Source: JAFGLY01 sp041309225 (lineage in GTDB: Bacteria > Myxococcota_A > UBA796 > JAFGLY01). Taken from it: DNA of 6,423 bases. The notes below the pieces were generated by a model. It was not told where the DNA came from, did no database searches, and worked only from the letters and a program-made list of their open reading frames with translations. Positions 5,899-6,423 of the stretch are shown here, piece by piece. A program made the position numbers and the translations under genes. The first letter of the stretch is position 1. Each line of letters starts with the position of its first letter. The DNA lies in NCBI GenBank assembly GCA_041309225.1, contig JBFYZZ010000092.1, forward strand, positions 1 to 6,423, given 5' to 3'.

Positions 5899-6423
5899 GC
5901 GTGAGCAGGCGCTCGCGGGCGAGGAGCGCCTCGGCCGCCTCGGGATCCAGCGCGAGGACCCGCTGGTAGTGCCAGGCCGCCCGGGCGGGATCGGCCAGGG
6001 GTGCCCAGTAGAGATCGCCGAGGGCCGCGTGGGCCTGCACGTCGCCCGGGCACCAGTCCAGGGCGGCCCGGAACTCGGCGGCCGCAGCGCTCCAGGACCG
6101 CTCGCGGACGTGGAGCCGGCCGAGGTGCCCGTGGGTGTCGCAGGCGGTGGGGTGGCGCCGCAGGGCCTGCATCCACGCGCTCCGCGCCTCCTCGGAGCGG
6201 CCCGCCCGCATGCGCACGAGCCCCAGCGCGTTCCACGCCTCCAGGCGATCGCCATCGAGCCGGATGGCCGTCCGGTAGGCGGCCTCGGCACCGCTGGCGT
6301 CCCCGCTCCGGTCCAGGGCGTCGCCCAGGGCCAGCCAGGCCTCGGCGGATCCGGGCGCGCGCCGGGTGGCCTCCTGGTTGAGCGTGACCTCCGAGCGCCA
6401 GACGGCGTTTCGGGCCGCGGTGG
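5876..6423 (-). CDS. TPR protein, C-terminal 181 residues (start lies beyond the window)
   Basis: The reading frame is open from the right edge to the TGA at 5878-5876. At least four tetratricopeptide repeats are visible, beginning near AEAWLALGDALDRSGDASGA, AWNALGLVRMRAGRSEEARS, DTHGHLGRLHVRERSWSAAA and QAHAALGDLYWAPLADPARA, each ending in an AxxLxP-like turn. TPRs form helical protein-binding scaffolds. The first visible residues (TAARNAVWRSEVTLNQEATR) resemble the linker seen after the membrane domain of TMTC-like GT-C/TPR membrane proteins, so the missing part may be a multi-pass membrane domain; this is inference from a short motif. An ATG at 6217 could start a shorter protein, but the repeat continuing upstream of it shows that the gene is longer. 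The gene is convergent with the OsmC-family gene. Confidence 0.85.
   Translation of the reverse strand, partial: TAARNAVWRSEVTLNQEATRRAPGSAEAWLALGDALDRSGDASGAEAAYRTAIRLDGDRLEAWNALGLVRMRAGRSEEARSAWMQALRRHPTACDTHGHLGRLHVRERSWSAAAAEFRAALDWCPGDVQAHAALGDLYWAPLADPARAAWHYQRVLALDPEAAEALLARERLLTLTRPSGR
5907..5931. repeat. Perfect 8-bp inverted repeat just past the OsmC-family stop
   Basis: AGGCGCTC (5907-5914) and GAGCGCCT (5924-5931) flank a 9-nt loop. It starts 8 bp after the OsmC stop codon, inside the coding end of the opposing TPR gene. It could act as a 3' hairpin for the OsmC transcript although no T-run follows, or it could be a by-product of GC-rich codons. Confidence 0.45.

Noticed and set aside
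1..6423. CRISPR arrays, tRNA or rRNA genes, insertion sequences or integration sites
   Set aside because: No regularly spaced direct repeats, cloverleaf-like segments, transposase or integrase motifs, or flanking terminal repeats were found by eye on either strand.

Overview
The window is very GC-rich, with dense coding and clear Shine-Dalgarno sequences. Multi-domain PKD lipoproteins, an exported beta-propeller, a HEAT-repeat protein and a TPR protein together suggest a Gram-negative bacterium of the Myxococcota or a related former-deltaproteobacterial group. No rRNA, taxonomic marker gene or mobile element is present, so that placement is an inference.

Left part (about 1-4404, minus strand): an apparent operon of secreted proteins. 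A near-consensus sigma70-type promoter (TTGACG, 18 bp, TACAAT) lies at 4375-4404. It is followed by an untranslated leader of about 80 nt and two tandem paralogous lipoproteins (4287-2911 and 2888-1518, 22 bp apart), each with four PKD-type beta-sandwich domains. Next is a predicted lipoprotein or secreted beta-propeller (1452-43). Its stop overlaps the ATG of a further gene as ATGA; only 15 codons of that gene, resembling a signal peptide or membrane anchor, are inside the window. The order suggests envelope or surface proteins made together. Their ligand or function cannot be read from the sequence.

Middle (4288-4688): a divergent intergenic region of about 400 bp. It holds the promoter, a perfect 9-bp inverted repeat at 4453-4474 and a (GGGGCC)3 tract.

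Right part: on the plus strand, a 238-aa HEAT-repeat protein (4689-5405), an 88-bp gap with a hairpin, then a 134-aa OsmC/Ohr-family thiol protein (5494-5898, GTG start). The OsmC gene overlaps tail-to-tail by 23 bp with a minus-strand TPR protein that enters from the right edge (5876-6423). The visible start of that TPR fragment resembles the linker after the membrane part of TMTC-like GT-C/TPR proteins.

Most notable: both PKD paralogs carry the same cysteine pattern (C-x8-C-x2-C plus a C-terminal pair) only in their fourth domain. The propeller protein has a convincing lipoprotein signal sequence but no standard start codon in a suitable place. Nothing in the window is a clearly recognisable new defence, CRISPR or mobile system.
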